Positions 1-12,062 are shown, numbered from the stretch's first letter. The stretch is 64,000 nt of DNA from Rutidosis leptorrhynchoides (GCF_046630445.1 NC_092334.1:195060001-195124000), one strand, 5' to 3'. Notes: generated from the letters alone by a model not told the origin. Made by a program: numbers and translations.

Positions 1-92
1 CAACAGTGAAAAGCCATCTCACAAACAATTAACACCAAAAACAGCTAGCATCCTTACGAGTATCGTTGGGTCCTCAATCTCGTAACGAATCA
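1..92 (+). repeat. 3' end of the 5' LTR of the gag-protease element
   Basis: This matches 2369-2460 almost base for base and is followed by a purine-rich spacer and the primer-like TGGTATCAAGAGCC. The rest of this LTR is left of the window. Confidence 0.85.
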
Positions 93-224
93 AGTGGTAT
101 CAAGAGCCGTGTTCCTACCTCGTGTATGGTGCACACCAAATCCACATATCAAGCTGCCGGTGAACCGTTGTTAGCACTCACGAAACACAGGAAAACAACA
201 AACCAAAACTCATCAACTTCAACA

Positions 225-1751
225 ATGGCAGGAGACCAAAATCAACAACCAACTGGTTTCGATGAACTTTCCGCAAAGGTTGACCGGTTAGCGTCTCAAA
301 TGGAAGTTGTGATGCAGTTGATTGAGACAAAGATTAAACTAAAAGCACGAAAAACTCCGCTGAAAAAAATAGTAGAGGGCGATGAAGATTCGAAAAGTGA
401 GACCGAAGATGAAGAAGGGGGTGATGCTGGCTCATCTAAGAGACGAGAAGCAAATCGACCATTTAAAGTTGAAGCTAAAATAGATATTCCAGCCTATGAC
501 GGAACAGTGGACGCTGAAAAGCTCGACTCATGGATCGATCAACTCGAGACCTATTTCACATTGTATGGGTTTGCGAGCACCGAAAAAGTATCTTTTGCTA
601 GACTGAAACTAACCAGCCATGCTCTCACTTGGTGGAATTCCTACCCGAAAACAGTGGAAAGCAAGGAGATTAGATGGACTGAATTCACTCGACTTATACG
701 TCGGGATTTTTACCCGATGGGATACTCGCAAGATCGATGGACGCGTTGGCACAACTTACGACAACAAAACGGACAACTTGTGCAAGAGTATACAACATAA
801 TTTCGTCGACTCGCGGTGTCATTAGGGATCTCGATTGATAATGAGGAGACTGTCACTAAATATGTTGCGGTTCTAACTCGGCAGATTCAAAGCGAATTAT
901 GATTATACGTCGTATTTGGTATCTCTAATGCCAGTAGCATAGCTATGGCTATTGAGCAAAAAAATAAGATGGGTGATCAACATATTAGTGACAGGAAGCA
1001 ACGATATGGATCAACTAATAATTTGTCAAAAAAAGATTCTCAAAAACAGAATCTCAAGTCTTCCACAAATGCAAACAAGTATTGTGATTTTTGTAAAATT
1101 GCAGGTCATGCAGAAGATAAGTGTTGGAAGGCGAATCCCGACCTTTTTCCAAAAAAATGGGTGAAAGATGACCGTGGAAAGTCTAAAGTTGCTACAACAA
1201 TCGCAAATGATACAATCGAGCTTGGAGAAGTTAATGAAGTTGTCAAGAATTTGGCACTCATGATGAAGCCAAAACAGACATTTTCAAACAAGGAAAAAGA
1301 AGAATTGTTCAACTTAAAGTTTTAAATGAAGCAAGAGGTGGTCGATGCAATTATTGACACCGGAAGTGAAAAGAATTTGATATCATCTAGTCTCGTGCAA
1401 CGGTTGGGTATGAAGACTACGCCACACCCTAATCCTTATTCACTTGGGTGGATTCATAAGGATGTGGATTCTAAAGTCACCAAACAATGCAATTTTCGGT
1501 TTGCCATCACCGATCAATTTATTGATGAAGTCGTGTGCGATGTGGTTCCACTTGATGTTTGTCAAGTGATTCTCGGGAGTCCGTATCTTTGGGAGCGAGA
1601 TGCTATTTACTTTTGTCGGGCACAACAATATCAATTAGAAAAAGATGGTAAGAAATTTATAGTCAACAAAAACAAGAGTGCTAAATATGTCAATTTGGTT
1701 ACAACTTGTTTTGCAAAAAAAACCAAAGGCTACAACAAAAAGTTTGACTAA
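225..1751 (+). pseudogene. gag and aspartic protease region of the TR-GAG-like element
   Basis: The probable gag start is the ATG at 225 (MAGDQNQQ). In order it shows a coiled-coil-like N-terminus, an acidic linker, and a Retrotrans_gag core with the hallmark LTWWNS at about 630. A CX2CX4HX4C zinc knuckle (CDFCKIAGHAEDKC) lies near 1083-1124, and a retropepsin domain with DTGS near 1356 ends about 1750. Gag would form the particle and the protease would process it. The region is a fossil with about two breaks and no pol downstream; the protease part runs into a short 3' leader and a polypurine tract. Confidence 0.8.
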
Positions 1752-1836
1752 GGAAGTTGGTGGAAGCGAACATCCTCCTGTTCGCTTCTAAGATCAGCAG
1801 CAGGCGCTGCTCCTTTTTGCCGGAGAAGGGGAGGAA

Positions 1837-2460
1837 TGATCCGGGTCGATCAAATCTAACCGCCTCCGAGATATTAGAAAATAAAGAATGGTTCAAGAGA
1901 AGATTCGGAGAATCGAGAGAAGATTTGGGGAAGCAAGAAAATCAAGAAAAGATTTCCTCAAACAAATTTGTTGCCGATTCTTGATTTCTTTCTATACTAG
2001 GATTTTTTATTTGCCTCATTTATTTTTCTATTTTGTGTATAAATAGAAGAGATGGGAGAAGGGGTAAAAGGCAAGCCTCTTTTGTTACTTCGTACTTATG
2101 TAACACAAAGAGAGAAACAAAATAAAAAAACACTTTATTTCCCCATATTGCAAACTGTACGTGATCTTTTTTTTCTGGCTTCATCGATACAACAAACACC
2201 ATCCATCATCTTTGTTCTTTACTGCCAATTCATACCCATCTCAATAAGCCTCTAATTATTTTATTACATATATGTAATTGGAGAGAAAACAACACCCATT
2301 ATCAAATATTGAATTTGGTTACGTATTAGCTTGTTTTATTTGTGTTACTATCTTATATATCGTAGCTACAACAGTGAAAAGCCATCTCACAAACAATTAA
2401 CACCAAAAACAGCTAGCATCCTTACGAGTATTGTTGGGTCCTCAATCTCGTAACGGATCA
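1837..2460 (+). repeat. 3' LTR of the gag-protease element (624 bp)
   Basis: It follows a polypurine tract (about 1821-1836, GGAGAAGGGGAGGAA), begins TGATCCGG and ends CGGATCA, where the flanking Copia gag resumes. It contains a clear TATA box at 2038. The final 92 bp match the start of the window. Confidence 0.8.
2038..2045 (+). promoter_or_regulatory. TATA box in the 3' LTR
   Basis: TATAAATA, followed by a purine-rich stretch, lies about 200 bp into the 624-bp LTR. That is where the U3 promoter of a short plant LTR is expected. Transcription would start about 30 bp downstream. Confidence 0.6.
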
Positions 2461-3080
2461 CTCATGAATAGTCAACTTGTCAATCTCTTTGGTAGATCGA
2501 ACAATGGTTCCATAAGGAAGCCAATCAACATTGAGCTTTTTGAGAAATTTCATATTGACTTCAGCATTTACTTTTATAATCTTGCATCTTTTCAACTCAT
2601 TTAGAACACTATTGAAATGACGGTAGGTATCCTTGAGTGGTTCATCAGGTTCCTGCTTGAAATCTTCATAAAATCCCAGAGCCTTATTCAGTTTAGTAAC
2701 ATCTGACATGTCATAACCTTCTTGCAATCGTTTGATCTCATCTCATATATCTTTTGCTGTTGTGTTGCTTTCAACATTTTCAAACAACTCATACGAGATA
2801 GCTTGCATAACAATGTTCTTTGCCTCTATGTCACCCTGAGCTCTCTCACGTTTATCACCAGAAAGTTCATAGATTGGAATTAGCATACCAGTATCCGGAT
2901 GATAATCTACAACTGGACCATCTCTCAGAGAAGCCCATATGTACTTTGCTTTCTCACCCTTTTAGTCTATATACTGAGTGATACGGTGAAGCCACTGAGT
3001 GTACTTGCCATCAAACAACACTGGAGGACGGGAATCTGATCCAATGATCAAAGTATCTTGAGAATGAGGTAGATTCGGTA
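2461..3080 (-). pseudogene. Copia gag fragment (DUF4219/UBN2 type)
   Basis: The minus-strand translation gives PPVLFDGKYTQWLHRITQY near the start, then YELFENVES, and later LKDTYRHFNSVLNELKRC and WLPYGTIVRSTKEIDKLTIHE. This is the characteristic Copia gag order (DUF4219 then UBN2), with the substrate-like IHE motif at its cut end. Gag forms the particle shell. It is a fossil, broken and truncated by the insertion at 2460. Confidence 0.75.
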
Positions 3081-4064
3081 AAGATTCGGTATTAATGAAA
3101 TCTAAGATGAAAAATCACAATAATCTAACACAAATGTCAGATTTGGTAACTGATTCAGTACTGTAGCAGATTCGGTACAGATTCTATACTGTAGCAGATT
3201 CGGTAAACCAGATTCTGTATCAAAAACTGATCAGAAATACAAGTAACACACCCAGATTCAGTATAGATTCGGTAACCACAAGATTTGTAGCCTGAGAACA
3301 CTTAAAACTAATGAATTAAGTGATACTGAGATCCTGATTTGGTATCTGACTCGGTAGTCAGATTCTGTATGAATTTGATTTCAAACACAATTCAATTCCT
3401 TTGAATTAGATTCTGTAACCTTGCTGCACAAGGAAACAAGTTAGTATCACACAAAATATCAAAGATACCGAATGTATAGGATACTGAATTTCAACTGTAG
3501 TAGTTGACAATACCGAGTCTAAGTATGAAAACTTAGAATTCTAACTAATCCTTTCTCAAATCACACCAATTAGCTATGTATGACCAAACCGAATGTGATA
3601 AAATCACAAACACACCACAATCTGCAACACTGATTGAGAATTAACAGCTTTGAAGCAGATTCGGTAAGGCAGTTACGATACCGAATGTGTATCAAATCTT
3701 TAAAACTTGAAGAATTGATGAAATTAAACCGTCAGAAATGTGATTAAACACCTCACGATCACAACTGAAACCTCAAATCTTTACTTAACTACAAAATCAA
3801 ACTGTAATTGATGAATACCGAGAGTTTTAGCCACAAACTCTAAAAATTAACTTGATTCTCCATAATTGATGTTAAAAATCTGTAATGATGATCGAAACTC
3901 TTTCTAATCAACCTAATACACCTTCGCTGAACTTATCACAGGAACCTGAACGTCAGATTATCAGATTTGATTATACCGAATCGGATTCAATATACCGAAA
4001 GTGTTTAGATTCTGTAATCTTCAATCTCTGGATCAATCTAGTGATGTAATATCATTCCCTGGAA
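3081..4064 (-). other. Copia 5' leader with recurring GATTCGGTA motif
   Basis: There is no gene here. About 1 kb lies between the primer site and gag and is studded with GATTCGGTA: exact copies at 3072, 3083, 3169, 3197, 3266 and 3658, a reverse copy near 3966, and many one-base variants. Two more exact copies lie in the adjoining LTR (4128, 4148). On the element's own strand the motif reads TACCGAATC. Confidence 0.6.
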
Positions 4065-4076
4065 GCTCTGATACCA
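4065..4076 (-). other. Copia primer-binding site (tRNA-Met)
   Basis: The minus strand reads TGGTATCAGAGC two bases after the LTR end. It matches the 3' end of plant initiator tRNA-Met, which primes minus-strand DNA synthesis. Confidence 0.8.
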
Positions 4077-4078
4077 AA

Positions 4079-4320
4079 TGATATGTCAGATCATGTTGAG
4101 ATTAGAAGAAAAGACAAGTTAGAATGAGATTCGGTAGGTGTGAAGGAGATTCGGTATTAGAAAGAATTAATAAGATTTACATTTCACAGCTTCTAGAACT
4201 CAGTTACAATGCAATGGCTATCTAATTAGGACTACTTAGGTTTCTTATATAGCCCTCTTCTAAGGAACCATCATTTAAGCTTATTTCACATTAACACTAT
4301 ACAACTTTGGGGTCCGAACA
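4079..4320 (-). repeat. Copia 5' LTR (242 bp)
   Basis: It is bounded by TG at 4079 and CA at 4320 and flanked by the primer site on one side and Gypsy coding sequence on the other. On the minus strand it has a TATA-like CTATATAAG around 4244-4252, a plausible promoter. The partner LTR is outside the window, so the age cannot be estimated. Confidence 0.65.
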
Positions 4321-4424
4321 CCGACCGTTGACTGCATTGACTCATAAGGGTAAGAAGTATGAGTGTACTGAGCAACATGAGTCTGTATTTCAGTCATTAA
4401 AATAGAAATTGACTACTGCTCTGA
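4321..4424 (+). pseudogene. Element C pol, end of reverse transcriptase/start of RNase H
   Basis: The translation gives [13 protein letters not shown], the connection motif between Gypsy reverse transcriptase and RNase H. The fragment stops at the TCTGA target site of solo LTR D (4420-4424), and the coding sequence resumes at 20449. Confidence 0.8.
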
Positions 4425-5722
4425 TGTCACGACCCTACTTTTTCCGTTATCTTTTACCGTTTATTATTTAATGTTCGTTAATTGTTATTCATGCCACGTC
4501 ATTTCTATGACATATATTACTATTTTAGTAATAATATATTAACAATTATGTGTTATGTAAATATTTGTATTCATATTTAAAGTTGTACGTTTCTACGTGT
4601 CGTGAATTTCTATCCGGCGAATCTTTTCGGTTTTCAAACCAACGGTTAGGCTTTTGAGATTTTTGAATCTCAATTATTTTAAATATGATATTTTTATGTC
4701 ATATGAATATATATATAGTGTTTATATATTTTATTCGTCGCGTGTGCGTTAGCTCTCCGAAAATTTAATCGCGTAAAGGTATTTTCGCGCTTCGGGCTTC
4801 GTTTGGGCATTCGGGCCACAAGAAATTATCCACATGATCAAAGTAGGCAATGTGGGATCCACCCCTTGTCAATTTCGGCTGAAAATAGGCCTACACCCCC
4901 ACCATTTCTCATTTTCCATTTTATTTGTAATTTACACTTCTAATTTTCACCTAAAACCTAATTTTGTGTTCTCTCCTGTCCCTCCTATCAATTTGGCCAA
5001 AACCTAGCACACTTCCATCACCAAAATTGGCCAACATCATCAATCAATCAATTCTTCATCATTTTTCAAGACTAGTGACATAACCGGGTTGCTATTTTCG
5101 CGTTCTTTCATCCTCTTCTTCTCGATTCTTGATTAGGGTATCAACCCTAACCCTATATTTTTCAATTTTAGTTATTTTTACTGATTTTTATATGTATAAT
5201 GATGTTATAGTACTTATGTATGATTGTATTGTTGTTATTATGTGTAGAAATGCTCGATTTACTATGTTTTCGGTATGATTAAAAGCGGACAGCAGCTATT
5301 TGTTTAAAATAAGTAAACTTAACAGATGTTTTTGGTTAAATAAAGTGTATAGATGAGTTTCTCTCATCAAGACAATAATTTTAGGCTTTGGATTCATGTT
5401 GTTTTGAGTTTCGGATCAAAAGTTATGCCCGATTTACGGTTTTGATGAAATTAAAATGTGAAAACTTGTATGATCAGTTGGGGTCCGACTTTGTGACCAT
5501 TTTTGAAGGCTCTAGGGTGTACTAGTGGGTTAGGATTGATTATTGGATGAACATTCATGTTCGGGTCATCGAAATCCGAGCCACGGATCACCCGGAATGG
5601 CCAAAACAAGATTTTGAACGGATTAATGTTCCAAGTTGATTCATGGCTGTAGGTCACAACTTGGGGACTGACTTTAGAATGTTCTTGAGTACACGAAGGT
5701 ATCGGGTGGTTTGGCTAGACGA

Positions 5723-5724
<2 letters not shown>

Positions 5725-5800
<76 letters not shown>
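5725..5800. repeat. (TA)n microsatellite in LTR D
   Basis: About 75 bp of uninterrupted TA. Apparent ORFs through it are low-complexity artefacts. Confidence 0.95.
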
Positions 5801-5801
<1 letters not shown>

Positions 5802-5859
5802 ACTCGTCAAAAACCGACAACTGGGGCTCAAGTTATGACCCGACGAACGTTCAATTAAA

Positions 5860-6480
5860 CTTATGGTTATAAAATTCTAACTTATGATATAAATAATGAT
5901 TTTCATTATTATTAAATTACTTATGACATAAAAGTAATTATTTTAATTTAAGACTTATGATATATATATTTATTATATCATTTATTAATTACTTTATGAT
6001 TTAATTAAACTTTTAATTAAACTTATGATTAATAATACTTTTATTATTAATGAAAAGTACTTATGATAATTATTAAACTTATGTTATGAGATTATTATTA
6101 TAAGAGTTATAATAAAGATTAAATAATTATTCAATTATTATAAGGCTTAGTTATTATTTAATTATAATTTAATTATTATATACTTATGGTTTAATAATTA
6201 TAATTAATACTTATGATATGATTAATAATTCATTATTAATTAATAATACTTATTATATGATTAAAAATTTATTATTAATTAATAATACTTATGTAATGAC
6301 TAATATTTAATTAATGAATTAAATAATTATGTTATATTAATTATATCATTTAAACTTATTTAAACTTTATTAATTCAATTTAATTTAATTAAACTTATGA
6401 TATGACATGATTATACATATATGAATTTAAATAACATTATAACTTATATTATTACTATAACATATATTTTAAAATTTAAT
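5860..6480. other. Very AT-rich LTR D interior
   Basis: There is no gene. Short variants of CTTATGATATGATTAATAAT recur across the stretch as a loose, degenerate array of AT-rich words around the recurring ACTTATGAT. Confidence 0.5.
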
Positions 6481-6562
6481 GTTGACTATGTTTGACCAAG
6501 GTTGACTTTTGAGTTGACTTTTAGTTGAATTTGACTTTCAGTTGACTTTTGTTGACTTTCTA
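6481..6562 (+). promoter_or_regulatory. TTGAC (W-box core) cluster in LTR D
   Basis: About eight TTGAC/TTTGAC words lie within 80 bp. TTGAC is the core of the W-box bound by WRKY factors. Similar clusters sit upstream of the intron-like block in LTRs C and G. A regulatory role is inferred. Confidence 0.4.
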
Positions 6563-6564
6563 AT

Positions 6565-6810
6565 TAAGGAAACTTTCCTAAGTAAGGAAACTTTCCTATG
6601 TAAGGAAACTTTCCTAAAGTAGAAACTTTTCTAAAATAGAAACTTTCCTAAAATATAAACTTTCCTAAAATGGAAACTTTCCTAAAATAGAAATTCCTAA
6701 AATAGAAACTTTCCTAAATAGAAACTATCCAAAAATTGAAACTTTCCGAAAATAGAATTTTTCCAGGAAACCTGCCAAAAATAGAAACTTTCTAAAAATA
6801 GAAAGTACGT
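6565..6810. repeat. Minisatellite, unit about 17-20 bp (GAAACTTTCCTAAAATA)
   Basis: About 13-15 imperfect tandem copies of GAAACTTTCCTAAAATA-like units form a head-to-tail run. The first three carry an extra AAGG. It is unique to LTR D in this window. Confidence 0.85.
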
Positions 6811-7760
6811 GTTTTTACGCTGTCCTGATCATACCGAAACATACCGAGTGTTGTTCTATGCTTATTTATGAAAAGTACTATAGCTATCATACTAAGACTT
6901 GACCTAAGTTAGTTATTTCTATCGACCTGCTTTATTTATAGGTCGGCGTTGTGATCATTCTTTATCACTTTATCATTTGCGATTCACATTTCTGTGTTGT
7001 TACTTCGTTTACGTTAAGGTGAGTTATAGTCCCATTTTTCTATTTAATATCTTTTGAGATGAGAATACATGCATTTTATTTTTCATATTGGACACAAGTG
7101 GAAGTTGGTTTAAATTATTCATTGTGAGTCGAACAAAAATATTCCCTAATATGGTAATTGTAATCACTGGTTTCTACTGGTGAACGGAAATCCTGTGGAT
7201 AGATCTATCGGGCCTGACAGCCCCATTTCATGTTAGTCGCGCTAGCATTTACAGAAGGAATGTATTAGTACTTCGTATTTTGGAAGATACACATGTTAGT
7301 GTATATTTATGGTTTCGTTAAGGGTATGGAATTGTCAAGTGATTACCAGGTGGCTCACGGGTTAATGGAATAATGTTTTTTATGTTTTCGAGCATATAAT
7401 TTTTGTGGTCCAAAATGAGTCTTTATGTTTTCAAACATAAATTTTTATGGTTTAAATTAAATATTATTTGCAATATTAAACCTATAATTCACCCAACATT
7501 TTTGTTGACAGTTACTCGCATGTTTTATTCTCAGGTTCATGATTGATTGCTCCCGTTGTGCTTAGAGAGTCTGTGATGACCCGGAAATTTTCAACTAATT
7601 TTAAACCAAACTCTCGATACAATTTTGTATTTTTGACACGATAAGCAAATAGTCTGTTAGGTTGAGTCTCAAAATTTTGAACTGTTTCATATATTCAATT
7701 GACCTTCGACAAATCCCAACGATTCACGAACAATTATTTATAAATAGATGCATATATATT

Positions 7761-7818
<58 letters not shown>

Positions 7819-9607
7819 GATTTGAAATATAAATTGAAATAATATTACTATATATAATATATAGATATGAATTGTTATATTATTATTACAAATATTATTA
7901 TTATCATTATTAATATTAACATTATTATAAGTAGTATTATTAATATTAATTATTATTAGCATTAATAATATTATTATTATTATCGTTTTCATTATTATTA
8001 TTGTTACTCACTATTATTATGACTATTATTAATTAGTATTATTATTAATTATATTAATTAATTACAAGAACATTGACAGATAATTAAGCGTTTAAATTGT
8101 TGCAAATTAGTGTACATCACTATCTACTGCATATTGATAATAAGAAATCAAACAGATAGATACAAAATCTGTTTTGAGTCATCTTCTACTTTAATAAATT
8201 GTCTCCTTGATTGAAATTAGTGTCAATCTCTTCATTTTATAAATCAAACCATCTCTTTTCTCTTCTATACCTTCAACTGTGAGCACCGCTTAATCACCAC
8301 CATCTTCATTGATTATCTTCACGACGCCATTGTTCTATTACCTTGATCACCCAGGTAACTCAACACCGAACCATCATGGTTTTCTTGATTGCTTCTACCA
8401 CTGCTGCATTTGTTTAACTAACCAAACCCAAAACCAAGAAACCATTATTGGGTGCTACTACTTTGGTTAGAACCCACAACCTTCCACCACGTAACTGGAT
8501 CAAACTTAATCTAACCGAATCATCTTATTTCTTCTACAAGATCACCACCCTAACTACCTTGATTAAAATCCACAACCTATGTGCCAAACTACTCCTACTA
8601 CTCGTTTGTTTCTACGACCTGTGTTTTCCATTTCATACTCGACAAATCAACAGCCAAATGAAATGTTACTACTTCTATTCTTGCTGTCTTCTAACCATGA
8701 TAACCACCATCAACCTCTAACTATAAACAATCACCTTAACCACATATGTATTAACAAAACCCATGAACGATCACCATATCTCAATGTTATTGTTTGATTT
8801 CTTATTACTACTCGACGAAGGCTGCTGCTTTATGAATCACCATGGTTCATCATCATCGTAACATCATCTTCATCAATCATTACCATCGCAAACCCTAATA
8901 CCTTACACGTTCCTGCTATTCAAACCCAAGGAGAAGAAAACTCCCGTTTTACGATTTCTTGTACTACTGCAGTCGTTTCCTCTTTATAATCCAAAACACA
9001 CCCACTTGTGATATATAGATGATGATGGAAAGAAGAGGTTATGGCTACTAAGGAAAATTCTTTTTATGTTTAAATAATAAGCACCATCGACGTTTTTTTT
9101 TTATTTGATGGCTGCCATATTTCATTGAAGGTGGCCGACCAAGTGGGAATAAATCATATTTTTTTTTATTATTACATGTCGAAAAGAAGATGTGGGAGTG
9201 ATCACACGTATGCTGCAACTTGCACCTTTCTGTTATTATTTTTTTTTTACCGAACCTTAAATCCACACATTTAACTTTGATGGGCTCCGATGATTGTGCA
9301 GCATTTTTTTTTCTTTGATTATTGGGCTATCCTTTGGGCTGCTGTTATATTTAAAACTCCACCCAGTCCATATTGAAAACGCTGCTGCTATACTCGTTGA
9401 AAACGATTAAGATGATGACAATCATATTGATAATGGTTGTGATGATGTTAGATGATTATGATGTGTTATGAAGGTGACAGAGTGAAGATAAATCGATGAC
9501 ATTAATGATAATGAAAATGGGTTTATGATAAAGGAGATGATGATGTTTATGTTAACAGTTCATAAATGGTTATATAATTATAAACGCGAATTAATTCAGA
9601 AAACTAG

Positions 9608-9686
9608 TGAGCAGTTCAGTGGTTAGTAGTCGGTTTGCTAAACAAGAGGTCCTGAGTTCGAATCTTGGCGCCTGCATTTTTTTTTT
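9608..9686 (+). repeat. tRNA-like (SINE-head-like) module 1 in element A LTR
   Basis: A box A-like segment TTCAGTGGTTAGTAGTCGG and a box B-like GAGTTCGAATC are spaced as in a tRNA. A GGTTTGCTAAAC anticodon-arm-like sequence lies between them, and a T-run follows directly, as in a Pol III terminator. It does not fold as a full modern tRNA. The same module is at 18150-18224 in the 3' LTR. Confidence 0.5.
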
Positions 9687-9794
9687 TTAGAAGCTGTTGG
9701 GTTGTGTTGAATATTTGGACTTCTTACAGGTAGAATTGGATTAGGGATAAATGGATTTAAGGAAGTGATGTAATCACAAAATCAAAATAGATCA

Positions 9795-9870
9795 GATGGT
9801 TAAGGGTGTTTACATGAGCGAGTGGTCACGAGTTCGAGCCTGGGCGTGAACAACTATTTTTTTTAACTCT
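9795..9870 (+). repeat. tRNA-like (SINE-head-like) module 2 in element A LTR
   Basis: Box A-like GATGGTTAAGGGTGTT and box B-like GAGTTCGAGCCTGGG are followed within 20 bp by a run of eight or more Ts. It lies about 190 bp after module 1 in the same orientation. Its twin in the 3' LTR is at about 18326-18400. Confidence 0.45.
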
Positions 9871-9891
9871 CGTGAGGTAGTTTTCTCACTA

Positions 9892-9969
<78 letters not shown>
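9892..9969. repeat. (ATT)n microsatellite, element A 5' LTR
   Basis: About 25 ATT units. The 3' LTR copy (18427-18527) is longer and ends in a GTT run, so this tract has changed since insertion. Confidence 0.95.
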
Positions 9970-10106
9970 GTTATTATTATTTATTGTTATTATTATGATA
10001 GTTATTATTATTATTATTACTCCCAATATGTAGAAGTATGATTAATATTATCCTTAATTAAATTAATGGTATTATCATTATTATTAATATTAATATTATT
10101 AATAAA

Positions 10107-10108
10107 AC

Positions 10109-10168
<60 letters not shown>
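10107..10168. repeat. (ATT)n microsatellite, second tract
   Basis: About 20 ATT units, matched by 18665-18733 in the 3' LTR. ORFs reading as poly-Leu or poly-Asn here are spurious. Confidence 0.95.
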
Positions 10169-10572
10169 CAATTATCAATATGATTATTTATATGATATTT
10201 AGTGTTGTTATTATTAAACTTATTATTATTATTGTTATTAGTAGAAAATTTTATATTCATAGTTATTATTATCAGTATTATTATTATTAAAAGCATTATT
10301 AGTAATACTAGTATTACCAATATAATTATAATTATTAGCATTATCATTATCATTAAAACTAACATTTTTTTTAAAACTAAAATTTTTATTAAAATGATCA
10401 TTTCTATTATCATTACTAGTATGGTTATTACCAAAAATTATTGTTTTTACAACTATACCATTATTATTATTATCATAGGATGAAACAACTTTTTAATTAT
10501 TATTAGCAATATTATTTTATCAAATAACTATTAGTTATATAAAAAACATATATATACTATTAAAGGATATAA

Positions 10573-10686
<114 letters not shown>

Positions 10687-11624
10687 CAATTACAAGTTTA
10701 TGTTTTAATAAATATATGAATGATATAGGTTCGTGAATCCGAGGTCAACCCTACACTAGTTCAATGACGTCATATGTATTTTTACTACAAAATACAGTAT
10801 TGTGAGTTTTCATTTACCTTTTTACCCTTTATATTTTTGGGCTGAGAATACATGCGCAATTTTTATAAATGTTTTACGAAATAGACACAAGTAATTGAAA
10901 CTACATTATATAGTTGAATTATCGAAATCGAATATGCCCTTTTTATTAAGTCTGGTAATCTAAGAATTAGGGAACAGACACCCTAATTGACGCGAATCCT
11001 AAAGATAGATCTATGGGCCTGACGAACCCCATCCAAAGTACCGGATGCTTTAGTACTTCGATTTTGTTTTATATCATGTCCGAAGGGTTTCCCGGAATGA
11101 TAGGGGATATTCTTATATATGCATCTTGTTAATGTCGATTACCAGGTGTTCACCATATGAATGATTTTTATCTCTATGTATGGGATGTGTATTGAAATAT
11201 GAAATCTTGTGGTCTATTTAAATATTGAAATGATTATTTATGTTAACCTAATGAACTCACCAACCTTTTGGTTGACACTTTAAAGCATGTTTATTCTCAG
11301 GTATGAAAGAAATCTTCCACAGTGCATTTGCTCATTTTAGAAATATTACTTGAAGTCATTCATGGCATGTTTCAAAAGACGTTGCATTTGAGTCGTTGAG
11401 TTCATGAAGATTATTATTAAGTCAATTATAGTTGAACATATTATGAAATAGTATGTCTGCCGTCAACTTGCGATGTAATGAAAGATTGTATTTTCAAAAA
11501 CGAATGCAATGTTTGTAAAATGTATCATATAGAGGTCAAGTACCTCGCGATGTAATCAACTATTGTGAATCGTTTGTAATCGATATGGACTTCGTCCGGA
11601 TGGATTACGACGGGTCGCTTCAGT

Positions 11625-11636
11625 TGGTATCAGAGC
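11625..11636 (+). other. Element A primer-binding site (tRNA-Met)
   Basis: TGGTATCAGAGC, two bases after the LTR. The next 150 bp (ATGCATTAGTGTGTCT, GTTAGGATGCATTAGTGAGT) closely resemble the same stretch of element B (26961-27050), so A and B share a leader. Confidence 0.9.
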
Positions 11637-12062
11637 GGTGGTCTTAGCGAACCAGGTCATGCATTAGTGTGTCTAACTGATAGTCGTTAGGATGCATTAG
11701 TGAGTCTGGACTTCGACCGTGTCTGCATGTCAAAAGTTTTGCTTATCATTTTTGTCAGAAATCATCTGCTTATCATCCTTAGGAAATTACCTACTCATTA
11801 TTCTTAGTCTAGACACGTTTTACTGCATTAATTGCATAAATAGTGTATAGACAAAATTCATATCTTAGCGTATCTGACAATTCATATCTTAGCGTATCTG
11901 TTACTGTAGACCTTGACTGATATCTATCGTAAATTTCTCCTTAATTTAAGGGATCCTAGTACTATATATATCTATGCAAATTATGCATTGAGAATACCAT
12001 CCAACTATCAATTGCTGTCACTAAACTCTTCATACCAAAAATCTTTCCTGAGATCGCGTAAG

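Larger units (their letters stand above)
1..2460 (+). mobile_element. Gag-protease-only (TR-GAG-like) LTR element
   Basis: Positions 1-92 and 2369-2460 are near-identical direct repeats (about two differences in 92 bp), so the window opens in the last 92 bp of the 5' LTR. A tRNA-Met-like primer site follows (about 95-108). The internal part is only about 1.74 kb and holds gag and aspartic protease but no reverse transcriptase, RNase H or integrase. That is the layout of plant TR-GAG-type non-autonomous elements, which depend on enzymes from other elements. It sits inside the gag of the minus-strand Copia element to the right. The body has about two breaks. Its target duplication cannot be tested because the left end is outside the window. 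Confidence 0.85.
2461..4320 (-). mobile_element. Ty1/Copia element, 5' part, minus strand
   Basis: Read on the minus strand: a 242-bp LTR (4320 to 4079), a primer site complementary to initiator tRNA-Met (TGGTATCAGAGC, 4076 to 4065), a leader of about 1 kb, then gag. Gag is cut at 2460 by the TR-GAG-like insertion; the remainder lies left of the window. It was inserted into the reverse transcriptase region of Gypsy element C, whose coding sequence resumes at 4321. At least two breaks are visible in the gag part. Confidence 0.75.
4425..7571 (+). repeat. Solo LTR D, left part
   Basis: It begins TGTCACGACCC immediately after TCTGA (4420-4424). The same TCTGA recurs at 20449-20453 after the right part, and removing the span restores a continuous RNase H coding context in element C, so this is a solo LTR left by recombination. 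With the right part it is about 3.4 kb. From left to right it contains a long TA tract, a TTGAC cluster, a TTTCCTA minisatellite and the intron-like block 7019-7534. It is cut at 7571 by element A. Confidence 0.8.

Noticed and set aside
8448-8720. 90-aa ORF in element A's LTR, with a near copy at 16982-17218
   Set aside because: It lies in a CA/CT-rich LTR stretch, has no domain, and its length differs between the two LTR copies. It is repeated only because LTRs are duplicates.
9608-9686. A functional tRNA-Ser-like gene
   Set aside because: Box A and box B are recognisable, but acceptor and other stems do not pair as in a working tRNA, and the sequence is part of a duplicated LTR.
10066-10483. 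Leu/Ile/Asn-rich ORFs on both strands
   Set aside because: Low-complexity readings of ATT microsatellites.
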